Source: Pseudomonadota bacterium
GTDB lineage: Bacteria; Desulfobacterota; Desulfovibrionia; Desulfovibrionales; Desulfovibrionaceae
Direction: 5' to 3'
Length of the DNA stretch: 33,927 bases
NCBI GenBank assembly: GCA_023433925.1
Contig: JAEYTO010000082.1
Location: 1 to 33,927 of the forward strand
The notes under the pieces are model-generated. The model was not told where the DNA came from. It made no database searches and saw only the letters and a list, made by a program, of their open reading frames with translations. Below, in pieces: positions 16,361 to 29,305 of the stretch (position 1 is its first letter; the number at the start of each line of letters is the position of its first letter). The translations under genes and the position numbers were made by a program.

Positions 16361-16392
16361 GGCCCCATCCTCATCGAGGGTGGGGCCTTTTT
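16361..16392 (+). terminator. Intrinsic terminator of the RRM gene
   Basis: An 11-bp stem (16361-16371 with 16377-16387, one G-U pair, loop CATCG) is followed by TTTTT at 16388-16392. Confidence 0.93.
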
Positions 16393-16468
16393 CATGCCGT
16401 CGGGCAAGTGACGCCCCTCCCGGTTCAGGAGCAATCCGCCTGGGCGGACAAAAGGCGGCCGCGAGCCG

Positions 16469-17452
16469 TCAGGCCCTGCCCGCCAGGATGTCCGCCGCGG
16501 CGCACTCGGCCAGGATCGCCACGCGCGTCTTGTCCGGGAGGCGGATCTCCACAAGCTCGGCGAGCCTGTCCGATGCGCTTCCCGTGTCTGCCGAGCCGGC
16601 CGCCAGGGGCACGCTCCTGAAGGCGATGCACTCCGAAGGCGCCTCGAACACGTGGGCCGCGAACTCCAGATAGTCGTCAAGCTCCACGAACTCGGACCTG
16701 AGCTGCGCAAGGTCCGAGACCAGCTCGCGCATGGCCCGCTCACGCGTCTCCAACCTGCGCCGCAGGTCTTCCTGATCCACGAAGGCCTCGCCCAGGCCCC
16801 GGCCCTCCAGGCGCAGGAGCTTGAGTTCGTGCTTGAGCGCGGCCCTGACACGCTCCTGCTCCTCGATTTTCTTGTGCGTCTCGATGATCTGCGCCGCGGC
16901 CATGGCCGCCAATCGCTCCAGCCCGGCCCGCACCAGGCTCCGTCTGGTCTCGGCCAGGCTGGCGGTCACGGCCAGCGCGCGATGATTGACGAAGCCCCAT
17001 GCGCCTTGGGGCGCGCTCTTGCCGCCGGCCTCGCAAGCAGGCCCGTCGCCGCCCGCCCGTGGCTCGCAGCGGGTCATGGTCAGCAGGAAGAACGCGCTCC
17101 CGTTGCGCGCCCTGTCCGCGAACCGGCGCAGGGCCGGGTCGCCGTGAATGAACGCGTCCAACCGCTCCGGGCTCCCGAAGCAGGCCGCGAGAGCCGGGTC
17201 GGCCCGCCAGCGCTCGTGCGCCAAGGCCAGGGGGCCTGGAAGCGCGTCGCTCGCGCGCCTGAAATAGCTCACGGCCTGCCTGACCGGCTCGCGCAGGCGC
17301 TTGCGGTAGCCGCGCATGGTCAGGATTCTGGGCGAGACGATCTGCGCGAGATTGTCGATGATCTCGTCCAGACACGCATCGGGAGCCCCGCATGAGCTGG
17401 GCCGGCCGTCGCGCCGCGCACCCCTGAAAAGGTCGCGGACAGTCTCGATCAT
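16469..17452 (-). CDS. Unknown protein with a central coiled coil
   Basis: A 327-residue protein I do not recognise. There is no signal peptide or membrane segment. Residues 1-110 are helical and include LDEIIDNLAQIVSPRILTMR. About 175-255 is a charged helix likely to form a coiled coil (IIETHKKIEEQERVRAALKH, ELKLLRLEGRGLGEAFVDQE). The C-terminal 60 residues look like a small alpha/beta cap (ELVEIRLPDKTRVAILAECA). The ATG at 17452 was preferred over upstream in-frame starts because AGGAGGC lies seven bases before it. It is convergent with the RRM gene. The 119-bp mobile-looking element begins about 190 bases upstream of the start. Confidence 0.7.
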   Translation of the reverse strand: MIETVRDLFRGARRDGRPSSCGAPDACLDEIIDNLAQIVSPRILTMRGYRKRLREPVRQAVSYFRRASDALPGPLALAHERWRADPALAACFGSPERLDAFIHGDPALRRFADRARNGSAFFLLTMTRCEPRAGGDGPACEAGGKSAPQGAWGFVNHRALAVTASLAETRRSLVRAGLERLAAMAAAQIIETHKKIEEQERVRAALKHELKLLRLEGRGLGEAFVDQEDLRRRLETRERAMRELVSDLAQLRSEFVELDDYLEFAAHVFEAPSECIAFRSVPLAAGSADTGSASDRLAELVEIRLPDKTRVAILAECAAADILAGRA

Positions 17453-17641
17453 TGGCTTTGCCTCCTGTGCCGAGCCCGCTCGCGCCGTGGGCCGCAAGCT
17501 CATGGACCGGGCTGGAGCCAGCATAGTCGAAACGGGCAGGCATGCAACGCCATGCGCGGGCCTTGCGCCGTCGGCGCGAGGCACGCGGAAGTGTCGCGCG
17601 CGGAGAGAGGAAGGTTTCGCGCCGGAGCGCGCAGGCCAGTC

Positions 17642-17756
17642 TAGAGCGTGTTATGAATCCACTCGTAACCGGCCGAAATAAAGCTTAAGCCAGTTCGTAA
17701 ACTAAGAAATTTAATTGTTTAATTTCAAGATCTTGTCGGATGGTTCATAACACACT

Positions 17757-17760
<4 letters not shown>
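17642..17760. mobile_element. 119-bp MITE-like element flanked by CTAG
   Basis: The segment begins CTAGAGCGTGTTATGAA (17642-17658) and ends with its inverted copy TTCATAACACACTCTAG (17744-17760), one mismatch in 17. The interior is AT-rich, unlike the surroundings, and has no coding frame. CTAG at both ends fits a YTAR-type target duplication as made by some IS5-family transposases, so this looks like a non-autonomous derivative. The right-hand CTAG contains the stop codon of the hybrid kinase. Confidence 0.75.
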
Positions 17761-19970
<2,210 letters not shown>

Positions 19971-20010
19971 GGCACGACTCCTCTCCTGAGCCTCCAGTAT
20001 TGGCCATTAC

Positions 20011-20023
20011 GCCCTTCAAGGGC
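20011..20023. promoter_or_regulatory. Short palindrome upstream of the kinase gene
   Basis: GCCCTTCAAGGGC is a 6-bp inverted repeat. It falls between a weak minus-strand -35 (TTGTAA) and -10 (TAATGG) pair for the kinase gene, so it may be an operator. The evidence is thin. Confidence 0.25.
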
Positions 20024-20172
20024 ATGTTACAACCAGTCGCAAGCATGATACCGACGGATGAGCCGCGTGATTCCCCTGGGTTCGATAACGGACTTGCCGA
20101 GCACTGCCAGGCCAGCCGAGGACGGTTCCCCGTGATGCTCTCGGCGCACGGCTGGCAGGCTATCCAGGGAAT

Positions 20173-20200
20173 TTGCCCTCGGGGCGATTCCTGCTACACT
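20173..20200 (+). promoter_or_regulatory. Likely sigma-70 promoter of cbiA-cbiD
   Basis: TTGCCC at 20173-20178, a 16-base spacer and TACACT at 20195-20200, 52 bases before the cbiA ATG. No cobalamin riboswitch signature (B12 box) was found between 19971 and 20252. A hairpin-forming region at about 20107-20160 (CTGCCAGGCCAGCCG with CGGCTGGCAG) lies upstream of the promoter. Confidence 0.45.
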
Positions 20201-20252
20201 GCGCAGCCGGCGGCAGCCCGCCGCCCTCGCAACGATCATCCGGGAATGGAGC

Positions 20253-21635
20253 ATGGCCAAGGGAATCGTCATCGCCGGCACGACCAGCGGCAGCGGCAAG
20301 ACCACCGTGACCCTGGCGCTCATGGCCGCCCTGCGGCGCAAAGGGCTCGTGGTCCAGCCATTCAAGGTCGGCCCCGACTTCATCGATCCCGGCCATCACG
20401 CCCTGGCCGCCGGCCGGCGGAGCCACAACCTCGACGGCTGGATGTGCGGCCGCCGCGCCGTGCAGGACACGTTCGCGCGCCATGCCTGGGATGCGGACAT
20501 CGCCGTGGTCGAGGGCGTCATGGGCCTGTACGACGGCTTCTCGCCCGTGTCCGAGCAGGGCTCCACGGCCGAGGCGGCCAAGTGGCTCAAGCTCCCCGTG
20601 CTCCTCGTGGCCGATGCCCGCTCCATGGCCCGCTCCGCCGCGGCGCTGGTCAAGGGCTACGCCGAGTTCGACCCCTTCCTGAGCCTGGCCGGCGTGGCCT
20701 TCAACCGCGTGGGCAGCGACAGCCATGCCCGGGTGCTCACCGAGGCCATGACGCTCATCCCTGGGGTGCCCCTGGCCGGGGTGCTCCGCCGGCGGGACGA
20801 CCTGGCCATGCCCTCGCGCCACCTGGGCCTGGTCACGGCCTGCGAGGCGCCGCCGGCCCCCGGAACCCTGGACCGGCTGGCCGACTGGATCGAGCAGGGC
20901 CTGGACCTGAACCGGCTCGTGGCCGGCCTGCCCCACCTGGCCATCTACCCGCCCGACGACCCGGACCTGCCCGAGCCGCGCGCGAACATCGGCGTGGCCT
21001 GGGACAAGGCCTTCTGCTTCTATTACGAGGAGAACCTGCGCCTGCTGCGCGAGAGCGGAGCCAGGCTGGTCTTCTTCTCGCCGCTCGCCGACCAGGCCTT
21101 GCCCGCCGGCCTGCACGGCCTGTACCTCGGCGGCGGCTATCCCGAGGCGCACGCCCGCGGCCTGGCCCAGAACACGGCCATGCGCCGCGACATCCGCGAC
21201 TTCTGCCGCTCGGGACGGCCGGTGCTCGCCGAGTGCGGCGGCTTCATGTACCTCATGGACTCGCTCATCGGCGAGCACGGCCAGAACTTCCCCATGGCCG
21301 GCGTGTTCCCCTTCACGGCCGCCCTGAACAAGCGCTTCGCGGCCCTGGGCTACCGCGAGGTGCGCCTGGCCCGGGACTGTGCCCTGGGAGCCGCCGGCTC
21401 CCTGGCCCGCGGCCATGAGTTCCACTATTCCTCCATCCCGGACGAGGCCTACGCCCGCGCCGGGCTGTATGCCGCCTCGGACAGGAACGGTCCCCTGGCC
21501 AGGCCCGAGGGCTTCGCCGAGGCCGGCGTCGTGGCCTCGTACATCCACCTCCACTTCGGCAGCAACCCTGCTCTGGCCCGGAGCTTCGTGGACGCCTGCG
21601 CCTCTTGCTCCACCGGGCAGGCCGGGGACAAGTGA
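20253..21635 (+). CDS. cbiA: Cobyrinate a,c-diamide synthase CbiA
   Basis: A 460-residue glutamine amidotransferase that amidates the a and c side chains of cobyrinate in the anaerobic cobalamin pathway. The N-terminal ATP-binding domain begins GIVIAGTTSGSGKTTVTLAL and contains KVGPDFIDPGHH and VEGVMGLYDG. The C-terminal class I amidotransferase domain has LYLGGGYPE, the catalytic cysteine in LAECGGFMYL, and histidine in YIHLHFGSNP. The length is normal. It overlaps cbiD through GTGA at 21632-21635, indicating translational coupling. Confidence 0.97.
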   Translation: MAKGIVIAGTTSGSGKTTVTLALMAALRRKGLVVQPFKVGPDFIDPGHHALAAGRRSHNLDGWMCGRRAVQDTFARHAWDADIAVVEGVMGLYDGFSPVSEQGSTAEAAKWLKLPVLLVADARSMARSAAALVKGYAEFDPFLSLAGVAFNRVGSDSHARVLTEAMTLIPGVPLAGVLRRRDDLAMPSRHLGLVTACEAPPAPGTLDRLADWIEQGLDLNRLVAGLPHLAIYPPDDPDLPEPRANIGVAWDKAFCFYYEENLRLLRESGARLVFFSPLADQALPAGLHGLYLGGGYPEAHARGLAQNTAMRRDIRDFCRSGRPVLAECGGFMYLMDSLIGEHGQNFPMAGVFPFTAALNKRFAALGYREVRLARDCALGAAGSLARGHEFHYSSIPDEAYARAGLYAASDRNGPLARPEGFAEAGVVASYIHLHFGSNPALARSFVDACASCSTGQAGDK

Positions 21636-22732
21636 CGCGCCCTTTGCGCGAGGGCTTCACCACGGGCACGGCCGCCGCGGCGGCGGCCAAGGCCGCGACG
21701 CTTCTGCTGCTCACGGGTGCGGCATCCCCGCGCACGGACGTGCCCCTGCCGGCCGGAGGCCGGCTGGAGATTCCCATCGCCACCTGCGTGCGCCAAGGCT
21801 CCGGCGCGCGGGCCACGGTCATCAAGGACGGCGGCGACGACCCGGACGCCACGCACGGCGCGGCCATCGAGTGTTTCGTCAGGCTGGACCCGTCCGGCCC
21901 GCACGGAGCAGTGGCCATTGCCGGAGGCAGGGGCGTGGGCCTGGTCACGCGGCCCGGCCTGCCGGTGCCGCCAGGCGAGCCGGCCATCAACCCCGCCCCG
22001 CGCCGCCAGATCGAGGCGGCCGTGCGCGAGGCATTGGACACGGCTGGCTTTCGCGGCTCGGCCAGCATGCTCGTGGAGGTCCCGGACGGCGAGGCCCTGG
22101 CCCGGCGCACGCTCAACCCGCGCCTGGGCATCGTCGGCGGCATCTCCATCCTCGGCACGCGCGGCACGGTGCGGCCCTACAGCCACGAGGCCTGGGCCGC
22201 CACGGTCAGCCAGGCTCTGGACGTGGCCAGGGCCGCCGGGCTCGCCGAGATCTGCCTCTCCACGGGCGGCCGCAGCGAACGGCTGCTCATGGCTTTGCGG
22301 CCCGACCTGCCCGAAGTGGCTTTCATCCAGGCCGCGGACCATTTCAGCCACGCCCTGGCCGAGGCCGGCCGCAAGGGCTTTCGCCGCGCGACCTGGGGCG
22401 TGTTCTTCGGCAAGCTCGTCAAGCAGGCCCAGGGCATTGGACAGACCCATGCCCGCCATGCGCGGGCCGACATGCGCGCCCTGGCCGGGATGTGCGCGGA
22501 GCTTGGCGCGTCGGCGGGGAACGTGGACGCAGTGGCCCAGGCGAACACGGCCCTGCACGCCCTGGCGATTCTGGAACCCGACCCGGCCCTGCCCGCCATC
22601 CTGGCCGAACTGTGCCGCCGCGCGGCCGAATGGGCGCGGGAGTTCTCCGGGGTGGACATCGAGGTCCGCCACGTGCTGTTCACCCTCGACGGCAGGCTGC
22701 TGGCGCGGTTCCCGAATACGCGGGACGCATAA
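21632..22732 (+). CDS. cbiD: Cobalt-precorrin-5B C1-methyltransferase CbiD
   Basis: A 366-residue CbiD, which methylates C1 of the corrin ring in the anaerobic route. Family sequence: REGFTTGTAAAAAAKAA at the N-terminus, VIKDGGDDPDATHG, GVGLVTRPGLPVPPGEPAIN, and GISILGTRGTVRPYSHEAW. The start is GTG at 21632, overlapping the cbiA stop by three bases; the in-frame TTG at 21605 is less likely. CbiD is diagnostic of the oxygen-independent pathway, which suits an anaerobe. Confidence 0.96.
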   Translation: MTRPLREGFTTGTAAAAAAKAATLLLLTGAASPRTDVPLPAGGRLEIPIATCVRQGSGARATVIKDGGDDPDATHGAAIECFVRLDPSGPHGAVAIAGGRGVGLVTRPGLPVPPGEPAINPAPRRQIEAAVREALDTAGFRGSASMLVEVPDGEALARRTLNPRLGIVGGISILGTRGTVRPYSHEAWAATVSQALDVARAAGLAEICLSTGGRSERLLMALRPDLPEVAFIQAADHFSHALAEAGRKGFRRATWGVFFGKLVKQAQGIGQTHARHARADMRALAGMCAELGASAGNVDAVAQANTALHALAILEPDPALPAILAELCRRAAEWAREFSGVDIEVRHVLFTLDGRLLARFPNTRDA

Positions 22733-22850
22733 TTCGCGAACCGAGCGAGCGCCGCCAGTTCTCGGACCCTCTCTCGCCGGGCCATACCGGAATAGGCACC
22801 CCGCGTTTTCTCGTGGGCGATGCAAGGCCAAGCCTTGGGTCGTCCACCTG

Positions 22851-22919
22851 AAAAAAACGGGGTCCAGGGGCCCGTGGCCCTTGGCGGGTGGGGTCCGGGG
22901 AGGGCGGCGCCCTCCCCGG
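22851..22919 (+). repeat. GC-rich palindromic intergenic element, copy 3
   Basis: The best-preserved copy: GGGGTCCAGGGGCCCGTGG, then GGCGGGTGGGGTCC, ending in a perfect 11-bp stem (22895-22905 with 22909-22919) around a 3-base loop. The stem begins three bases beyond the stop codon of the minus-strand membrane protein gene, as in copy 1. Confidence 0.72.
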
Positions 22920-22922
22920 CTC

Positions 22923-25900
22923 TCAGTTCGGCACGATCTCCCGGATGTCCTTGGCCGGCTCGGCCAGGGCGCAGTGGGTGTCCACCTCGGGCAGGCCGTT
23001 GCCAGCGGCGCCCAGGCGCATGGCCAGCCGCTGCACGTCATCGAGGTAAGCCTCGCCGTGACCCAGGTAGAAGGCCATGGGCTTGGAGAAGTTCTGACCC
23101 ACGAGGCCGTCCAGGAAGAGCTGGCATATCTCGCGTTTGCAGGACAGCACGTACTGGGAGAGCAGGAAGGCGCGGCGCTCGTCGCGGGTCATGCGACGCA
23201 TGTAGCGCTTGAGCGCGCTGCGGGCGCGGGGCTGGTACATCCAGAAGTAGAGCAGGTCCAGGGCGTTGACGATGAAGACCCTGGCCAGCTCGCCGGGATG
23301 GCGCTCCAGCTCGCGCATGCACGTGCACGGGGACTGGAGGATCTGTCCGGCTTCGCCCTGCGGGTAGAGCATCTCCAGCTTCTCCCAGGCGCCAAAGACC
23401 TGCTCCAGCTTGCCGCGATAGTCCCAGTCGCGCATGCGGATGTTGTGCGCCCGGTCGGCCAGGCCCTCGATGACTCCGGCCACGCAGTCCGAGGCCAGCT
23501 TGGAGATGACCGCGGCCCACTTTTGCAGCGTCTCGGCCACGGCCACGGCCCCGGCCGCGCCCAGGAGCCCGGCCGCCGCGGCGTTGAAGGCCACGGCCAG
23601 CGGGATGGAAAGAAGCGAGCGGAACAGGTTGCCGACGACGGCCTCCTTGGGCAGGCCTCGCAGAAGGTTGTGGCCAGAGATGTACAGGCCGTTGGCCAGG
23701 GCCATGACCGCATAGAGGGTCACGGGCGCGCTGCTCACGGTCACGCCGAAGCCGCGGTCGAGGAGGACCGTCTTGACCAGCCAGTCCAGGAGAGGCACCG
23801 AGAAGCCCGTGTACAGGAGCGAGTCGCACAGCCGATCCCAGCTCACGTAGTCGTTCCAGCGCAGCAGGCTGGAGCGGCCGATGCCCCCGCCGCCCAACAC
23901 GGACTGGATGACGTTGCGCACGCCGGTGATGCCGAACCAGATGAACGCGCCCAGGTAGGCCAGCAGCCACCAGTCCTTGGTCAGGGCGAAGGTCAGAAAG
24001 GCCGGGATGAAGCCGAGCAACACCTTGAGGGCGTTCTTGAGGTTGCTGTTCAGGTAGCCCAGGCTGATGCGCGGCCTGGCCGGAACGTCCGGGCGGCCCT
24101 CCAGGCAGAAGCCGTTGCCGCAGTCGGCCGATTTGCCGCCCAGGGTGTAGATGTCGCCGCAGCAGCCGAGGGCCGGCCGGTAGCCCTGGACCACGTGCTC
24201 GTGCCGGCGGCGCGCCAGGAGCGTGGCCAGGGGCTCGCGCCGGGCCAGGCGGGTCAGCAGGGGCAATGGCCCGCCGTTCTCCTCGAACTCGTTGGCTTGG
24301 GTCTCGCGGATGATGGCCACGCGCGAGAAGTGCACGGCGCGCAAGGGGATGCAGCGGCCGGAGGCCAGCTCGCGCCGGGAACGGGCAGGCAGGGTCCGGC
24401 CCACCACCAGGCCCATGCCGGGCTTGCGGCAGGAGCGGCCCGTGGAGTCCGAACCGATGCGCGAGCCCAGGGGCTTCCTGCTGTACATGTCGCGCAGCGT
24501 GGCGATGTCGCAGAGCATGGCCGTGAACTTCTCCACGCGCCCGGCGGCCTCGGGGCCGCCCTTCTCGCGCGCCTGGCGCAGCATCCCCGCGATGATACGC
24601 TTGAGCTTGATGGCGTTGTGCGCGTTGAAGGCCTCTTGCAGCGCGAGCACCTGGGGCAGTTCCGCGGCCTTGCCCCCGGCCTGATCCTTGAGGTTGTAAA
24701 GCTCCAGGTGCGTGATCGCCCCCCGGCAGTCGTAGAGGATCTCCAGGACATCCTCCACGCACAGGCCGCTGAGGGTCAGGATGACTCTGCTCCCGGCGTG
24801 GACCTCCTTAAGACGCGCCACGATCTCGGGCGGGCTGAGCGTGAGCAGGAGCGGTCGCTCCTCGCCCTCGGCCGGCGGAGCCTCGGGGTCCGGCAGGTCG
24901 GGGTTCACCTCGGGCCGCAGGAAATGGTCGATGATGCCCTCGGCGTCCAGGCTGTTCATGTCGCAGGCCAAGTTGGCGATGCGCGCCTTCTCGGTCTCGG
25001 GCGCGGCGGCATGGGCCATGCGCAGCCGCTCCAGCCGCTCCTGGAAGTATGGCAGGAGCTTGCCGTGGACGTACTTGCCCAGATGCAGGAGCGAGGCTTG
25101 GCCCGTGCCCACGAAGCGCGCGAACTCCTCGCGCGACAAGGGCGGCACGTCCATGTCGAAGGCCTCGTTGAGGGCCGGCCGGTGCTGTTCGTCGAACTCC
25201 CGGAAGACGAGGTCCACGTAGCGCCCGCGCCAAGCCGAGGCCTCGCGGCCCAGGGCCATGAGCTCGCCCACAGCGGGCTTGTCCAGGAAGTCCTGGAAGT
25301 CGTCGGCCTCGGTCAGCCCGCGCGGCACCCAGATGATCTTGGCGTAGCGGCCCCGATGGGCGGCCGAGTACTCGATGCCGATGCGCACGCTCACGCCCAT
25401 GATGGCCGCCGACTCCAGAAGCTCGGCCGCCACCTCGGGCCGCACATGGTTGTAGTACACGACCATGAGCCGCCGCAGGCCCTTGATCCAGGCGTCCATG
25501 ATCAGGTGCGTGGCCGACTTGCGACCCTTGGTGTTCGCGTCGTGCACGTGGTCATCGAAGGCGATCTGGTTCCACTCCTCGGGCATTTCCAGCAGGTGGT
25601 ACTCGCGCAGGAAGGCGCGCACCACACGCGGCTTGCCCGTGGACGCGGCGCGGAAATCGCGGGCGAGCATGAGTTGGCGGGTTTCGTCGCCCCTGGCGCG
25701 CACGAGCTCCTTGACTATGGACAGGAGCACGCGGGCCGTGTTCTTGCGCAGCACGCCCTGGGCCGTGGTCAGCACCTCGTCGCGCAGGGCGCGCAGGGCC
25801 TCCAGGCGCTCGGCCGCCTCGCCCGTCTCCAGGCTACCCAGGAGGTGCGCCACGGCATAGGCGATGCGCAGCCCCTTGTCCGAGGCCATGTCCTTGATGC

Positions 25901-26024
25901 CGTGCGGGTGCAGGTGCGGCTCCAGGAGCCTCTTGGCCCCTGGCGCGCCCTCGCTCTCCAGCACGCCGTTGACCACGCGCAGCAGGTCGCGGTCGCGACT
26001 GTCGAAATAAAGATTTTCAAGCAC
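22923..26024 (-). CDS. Large multi-domain membrane protein of unknown function
   Basis: A 1033-residue protein that I cannot assign. Residues 1-140 are helical. About 155-235 shows a faint PHP-like pattern: DDHVHD (157-162), VVYYNHV (188-194) and IGIEYS (215-220) resemble the H-x-H, D-H and G-x-E motifs of PHP phosphoesterases. About 460-640 is alpha/beta (SRVILTLSGLCVEDVLEILY; GSRIGSDSTGRS). A Cys-containing segment (CCGDIYTLGGKSADCGNGFC) precedes roughly four to five membrane helices (for example VLLGFIPAFLTFALT and SIPLAVAFNAAAAGLLG). The C-terminal 200 residues are soluble and helical. The start is GTG at 26024 with CGGAGGAA upstream. It runs opposite to the cobalamin genes and divides cbiAD from cbiET. 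Confidence 0.8.
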   Translation of the reverse strand: MLENLYFDSRDRDLLRVVNGVLESEGAPGAKRLLEPHLHPHGIKDMASDKGLRIAYAVAHLLGSLETGEAAERLEALRALRDEVLTTAQGVLRKNTARVLLSIVKELVRARGDETRQLMLARDFRAASTGKPRVVRAFLREYHLLEMPEEWNQIAFDDHVHDANTKGRKSATHLIMDAWIKGLRRLMVVYYNHVRPEVAAELLESAAIMGVSVRIGIEYSAAHRGRYAKIIWVPRGLTEADDFQDFLDKPAVGELMALGREASAWRGRYVDLVFREFDEQHRPALNEAFDMDVPPLSREEFARFVGTGQASLLHLGKYVHGKLLPYFQERLERLRMAHAAAPETEKARIANLACDMNSLDAEGIIDHFLRPEVNPDLPDPEAPPAEGEERPLLLTLSPPEIVARLKEVHAGSRVILTLSGLCVEDVLEILYDCRGAITHLELYNLKDQAGGKAAELPQVLALQEAFNAHNAIKLKRIIAGMLRQAREKGGPEAAGRVEKFTAMLCDIATLRDMYSRKPLGSRIGSDSTGRSCRKPGMGLVVGRTLPARSRRELASGRCIPLRAVHFSRVAIIRETQANEFEENGGPLPLLTRLARREPLATLLARRRHEHVVQGYRPALGCCGDIYTLGGKSADCGNGFCLEGRPDVPARPRISLGYLNSNLKNALKVLLGFIPAFLTFALTKDWWLLAYLGAFIWFGITGVRNVIQSVLGGGGIGRSSLLRWNDYVSWDRLCDSLLYTGFSVPLLDWLVKTVLLDRGFGVTVSSAPVTLYAVMALANGLYISGHNLLRGLPKEAVVGNLFRSLLSIPLAVAFNAAAAGLLGAAGAVAVAETLQKWAAVISKLASDCVAGVIEGLADRAHNIRMRDWDYRGKLEQVFGAWEKLEMLYPQGEAGQILQSPCTCMRELERHPGELARVFIVNALDLLYFWMYQPRARSALKRYMRRMTRDERRAFLLSQYVLSCKREICQLFLDGLVGQNFSKPMAFYLGHGEAYLDDVQRLAMRLGAAGNGLPEVDTHCALAEPAKDIREIVPN

Positions 26025-26093
26025 TGGCTGATTCCTCCGAGGGTGTGTCGCCCGGATCACCGGCCACGGATCCGCGCTCCACGCAGACGACAA

Positions 26094-26099
26094 TATAAT
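26094..26099 (+). promoter_or_regulatory. Possible -10 box for cbiET
   Basis: A perfect TATAAT lies in an AT-rich patch (26090-26112) between the divergent membrane protein and cbiET genes. No good -35 box is at the right distance. Confidence 0.3.
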
Positions 26100-26190
26100 T
26101 CTTTTTTTCACAAAGCCAGTCCCGAGCAGGCGATCCGCCGGGCGAATTGCCCGGTTGCCTGCGCAGCCCGCTCCGGCATAGAGTGCAAGG

Positions 26191-27429
26191 ATGAACGGCG
26201 CGCATGAGAAAAAGATCGTCGCCCCACCCGTGCAGGTCATCGGGGCCGGCCTCACCGAAGGCCACATGTGCCGCCATGTCTACGACGTGCTGCGCGCGGC
26301 CGATGTGCTCGTGGCCGGCCGGCGCATGCTCGCCCGCTACGCGGCTCACCCGGCCGAGAAGATCGAGATCGCCGCGCCCTTGTCGGCCGTGATCGAAGCC
26401 ATCGAGCGCGACTTGATTCTCGGCTTGCGCGTGGTGGTCGTGGCCGACGGCGACCCGCTCTTCTTCGGCATCGGCCGCCGCCTGGTGGAGGCCCTGGGCG
26501 CCGAGCGCGTGCGCATCCATCCGGGCATCACGGCCCTGCAAGCCGGGGCTGCCCTGCTCAAGCTCCCCTGGGAGGACATCCCGGCCGTGTCCCTGCACGG
26601 CCGCGACGACTGGACCCCGCTGTGGGCCGCCCTGTCGCGCAGGCCGCGCGTGGCCGTGTACACCGACCCGGCGAGCATGCCGGCGGCCATCGCCAGCCGC
26701 CTCCTGGAGCGCGGGGCCGGCGACTTCGGCATGCACGTGCTGGAGAACCTGCACGAGCCCGGCGAGCGCGTGGGCCGCTACAGCCTGGTCGAGGCCGCCG
26801 GGCTGGACTTCTCTCCGCTCAACCTGGTCATCCTGGAGCGCGAGCGCGGCCCGGAGCTGCCCTTGCGCCTGGGCCTGCCCGACGAAAAGCTCGCGCCGGA
26901 CGGCATGCTCACCAAGGCTCCGGTGCGCGCCGCCAGCCTGTCGGCCCTGAACCTACCCGCGAACGGCACTCTCTGGGATCTGGGCGCCGGCAGCGGCGCG
27001 GTGTCCATCGAGGCCGCGGCGCTCATGGAGCGCGGCCGGGTGCTGGCCGTGGAGCGCGACCCGGCGCGCATGGCGCGCATCAGGGAGAACATCCGGCGCA
27101 CCCACGCCTTCAGCGTGGAGCCGGTGCAGGGGGACATGGATGAAGTCATCCCGAGCCTGCCCGAGCCGGACAGGATCTTCTTCGGCGGCGGATTGTCCAA
27201 GGACGCCCGCGCGCTCGCGCCGGCCTGCGCACGCCTGCGACCCGGCGGCATCCTCGTGGCCAACCTCGTGCTCCTGGACGGCCTGACGCGCGCCAAGGGC
27301 TACCTGGACGGCCTGGGCTGGGACACGGACGTGACGCAGATAACCTGCTGCCGGTCGCGGCCGCTGGCCGGCGATGCACGATTGGAAGGCATGAACCCGG
27401 TGTTCATCCTGCAGGGCGTGAAGCCGTAA
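26191..27429 (+). CDS. cbiET: Fused cobalt-precorrin-7 C5-methyltransferase/C15-methyltransferase (CbiE-CbiT)
   Basis: A 412-residue fusion. Residues about 13-205 are CbiE, a tetrapyrrole methylase (VQVIGAGLTEGH; VVVADGDPLFFGIGRRL; IHPGITALQAGAALL). Residues about 215-412 are CbiT, a Rossmann methyltransferase and decarboxylase with the SAM motif LWDLGAGSGAVSIEAA and VLAVERDP. The fused order matches CobL of the aerobic route, but the neighbours CbiD and CbiA point to the anaerobic pathway. The ATG at 26191 has only a weak ribosome site (GCAAGG). It is divergent from the large membrane protein gene by 166 bases. Confidence 0.95.
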   Translation: MNGAHEKKIVAPPVQVIGAGLTEGHMCRHVYDVLRAADVLVAGRRMLARYAAHPAEKIEIAAPLSAVIEAIERDLILGLRVVVVADGDPLFFGIGRRLVEALGAERVRIHPGITALQAGAALLKLPWEDIPAVSLHGRDDWTPLWAALSRRPRVAVYTDPASMPAAIASRLLERGAGDFGMHVLENLHEPGERVGRYSLVEAAGLDFSPLNLVILERERGPELPLRLGLPDEKLAPDGMLTKAPVRAASLSALNLPANGTLWDLGAGSGAVSIEAAALMERGRVLAVERDPARMARIRENIRRTHAFSVEPVQGDMDEVIPSLPEPDRIFFGGGLSKDARALAPACARLRPGGILVANLVLLDGLTRAKGYLDGLGWDTDVTQITCCRSRPLAGDARLEGMNPVFILQGVKP

Positions 27430-27432
27430 GCC

Positions 27433-27482
27433 ACCGAGAGAGGGCTCTCCCGCCGAGGGCCGAGGGCCCTTGGAACCCGCAA
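27433..27482 (-). repeat. GC-rich palindromic intergenic element, copy 4 (truncated)
   Basis: The minus strand reads GCGGGTTCCAAGGGCCCTCGG, close to copy 1, and ends CCCTCTCTCGG; the other hairpin arm is missing. It starts four bases after the cbiET stop, with the hairpin end next to the stop codon, as in copies 1 and 3. Confidence 0.6.
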
Positions 27483-27554
27483 CCGCTCGAGGAGCCCGGA
27501 GAGGTCGGGCCTCCCCGGCCGCCGGAGGCATCTTCTCCCTTCGCGCCCCGCGCG

Positions 27555-27583
27555 TTGACGCCCTGCCCCGCAGCGATTATTTA
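27555..27583 (+). promoter_or_regulatory. Sigma-70 promoter of prfC
   Basis: TTGACG at 27555-27560, a 17-base spacer and TATTTA at 27578-27583. The predicted start near 27590 gives a leader of about 95 bases before the ATG at 27686, or 30 before the alternative ATG at 27620. Confidence 0.6.
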
Positions 27584-27685
27584 CTCCCTTCCGCAGCGCG
27601 ATTTTCCCAAGCGCGTTGCATGGCCAAGCCCGCCAAGACAATCCCTGCCGCCACGGCGCCCGCGCGCCCTCGGCCCGGAGACAAT

Positions 27686-29301
<1,616 letters not shown>

Positions 29302-29305
<4 letters not shown>

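Noticed and set aside
19971..20252. A cobalamin riboswitch upstream of cbiA
   Set aside because: No B12 box or conserved core was found. The hairpin-forming sequence lies upstream of the likely promoter.
21717..26207. A 1496-codon open frame on the plus strand across cbiD and the large membrane protein gene
   Set aside because: It is a GC-rich shadow: biased composition without domains, overlapping well-supported cbiD and the minus-strand gene that has its own ribosome site.
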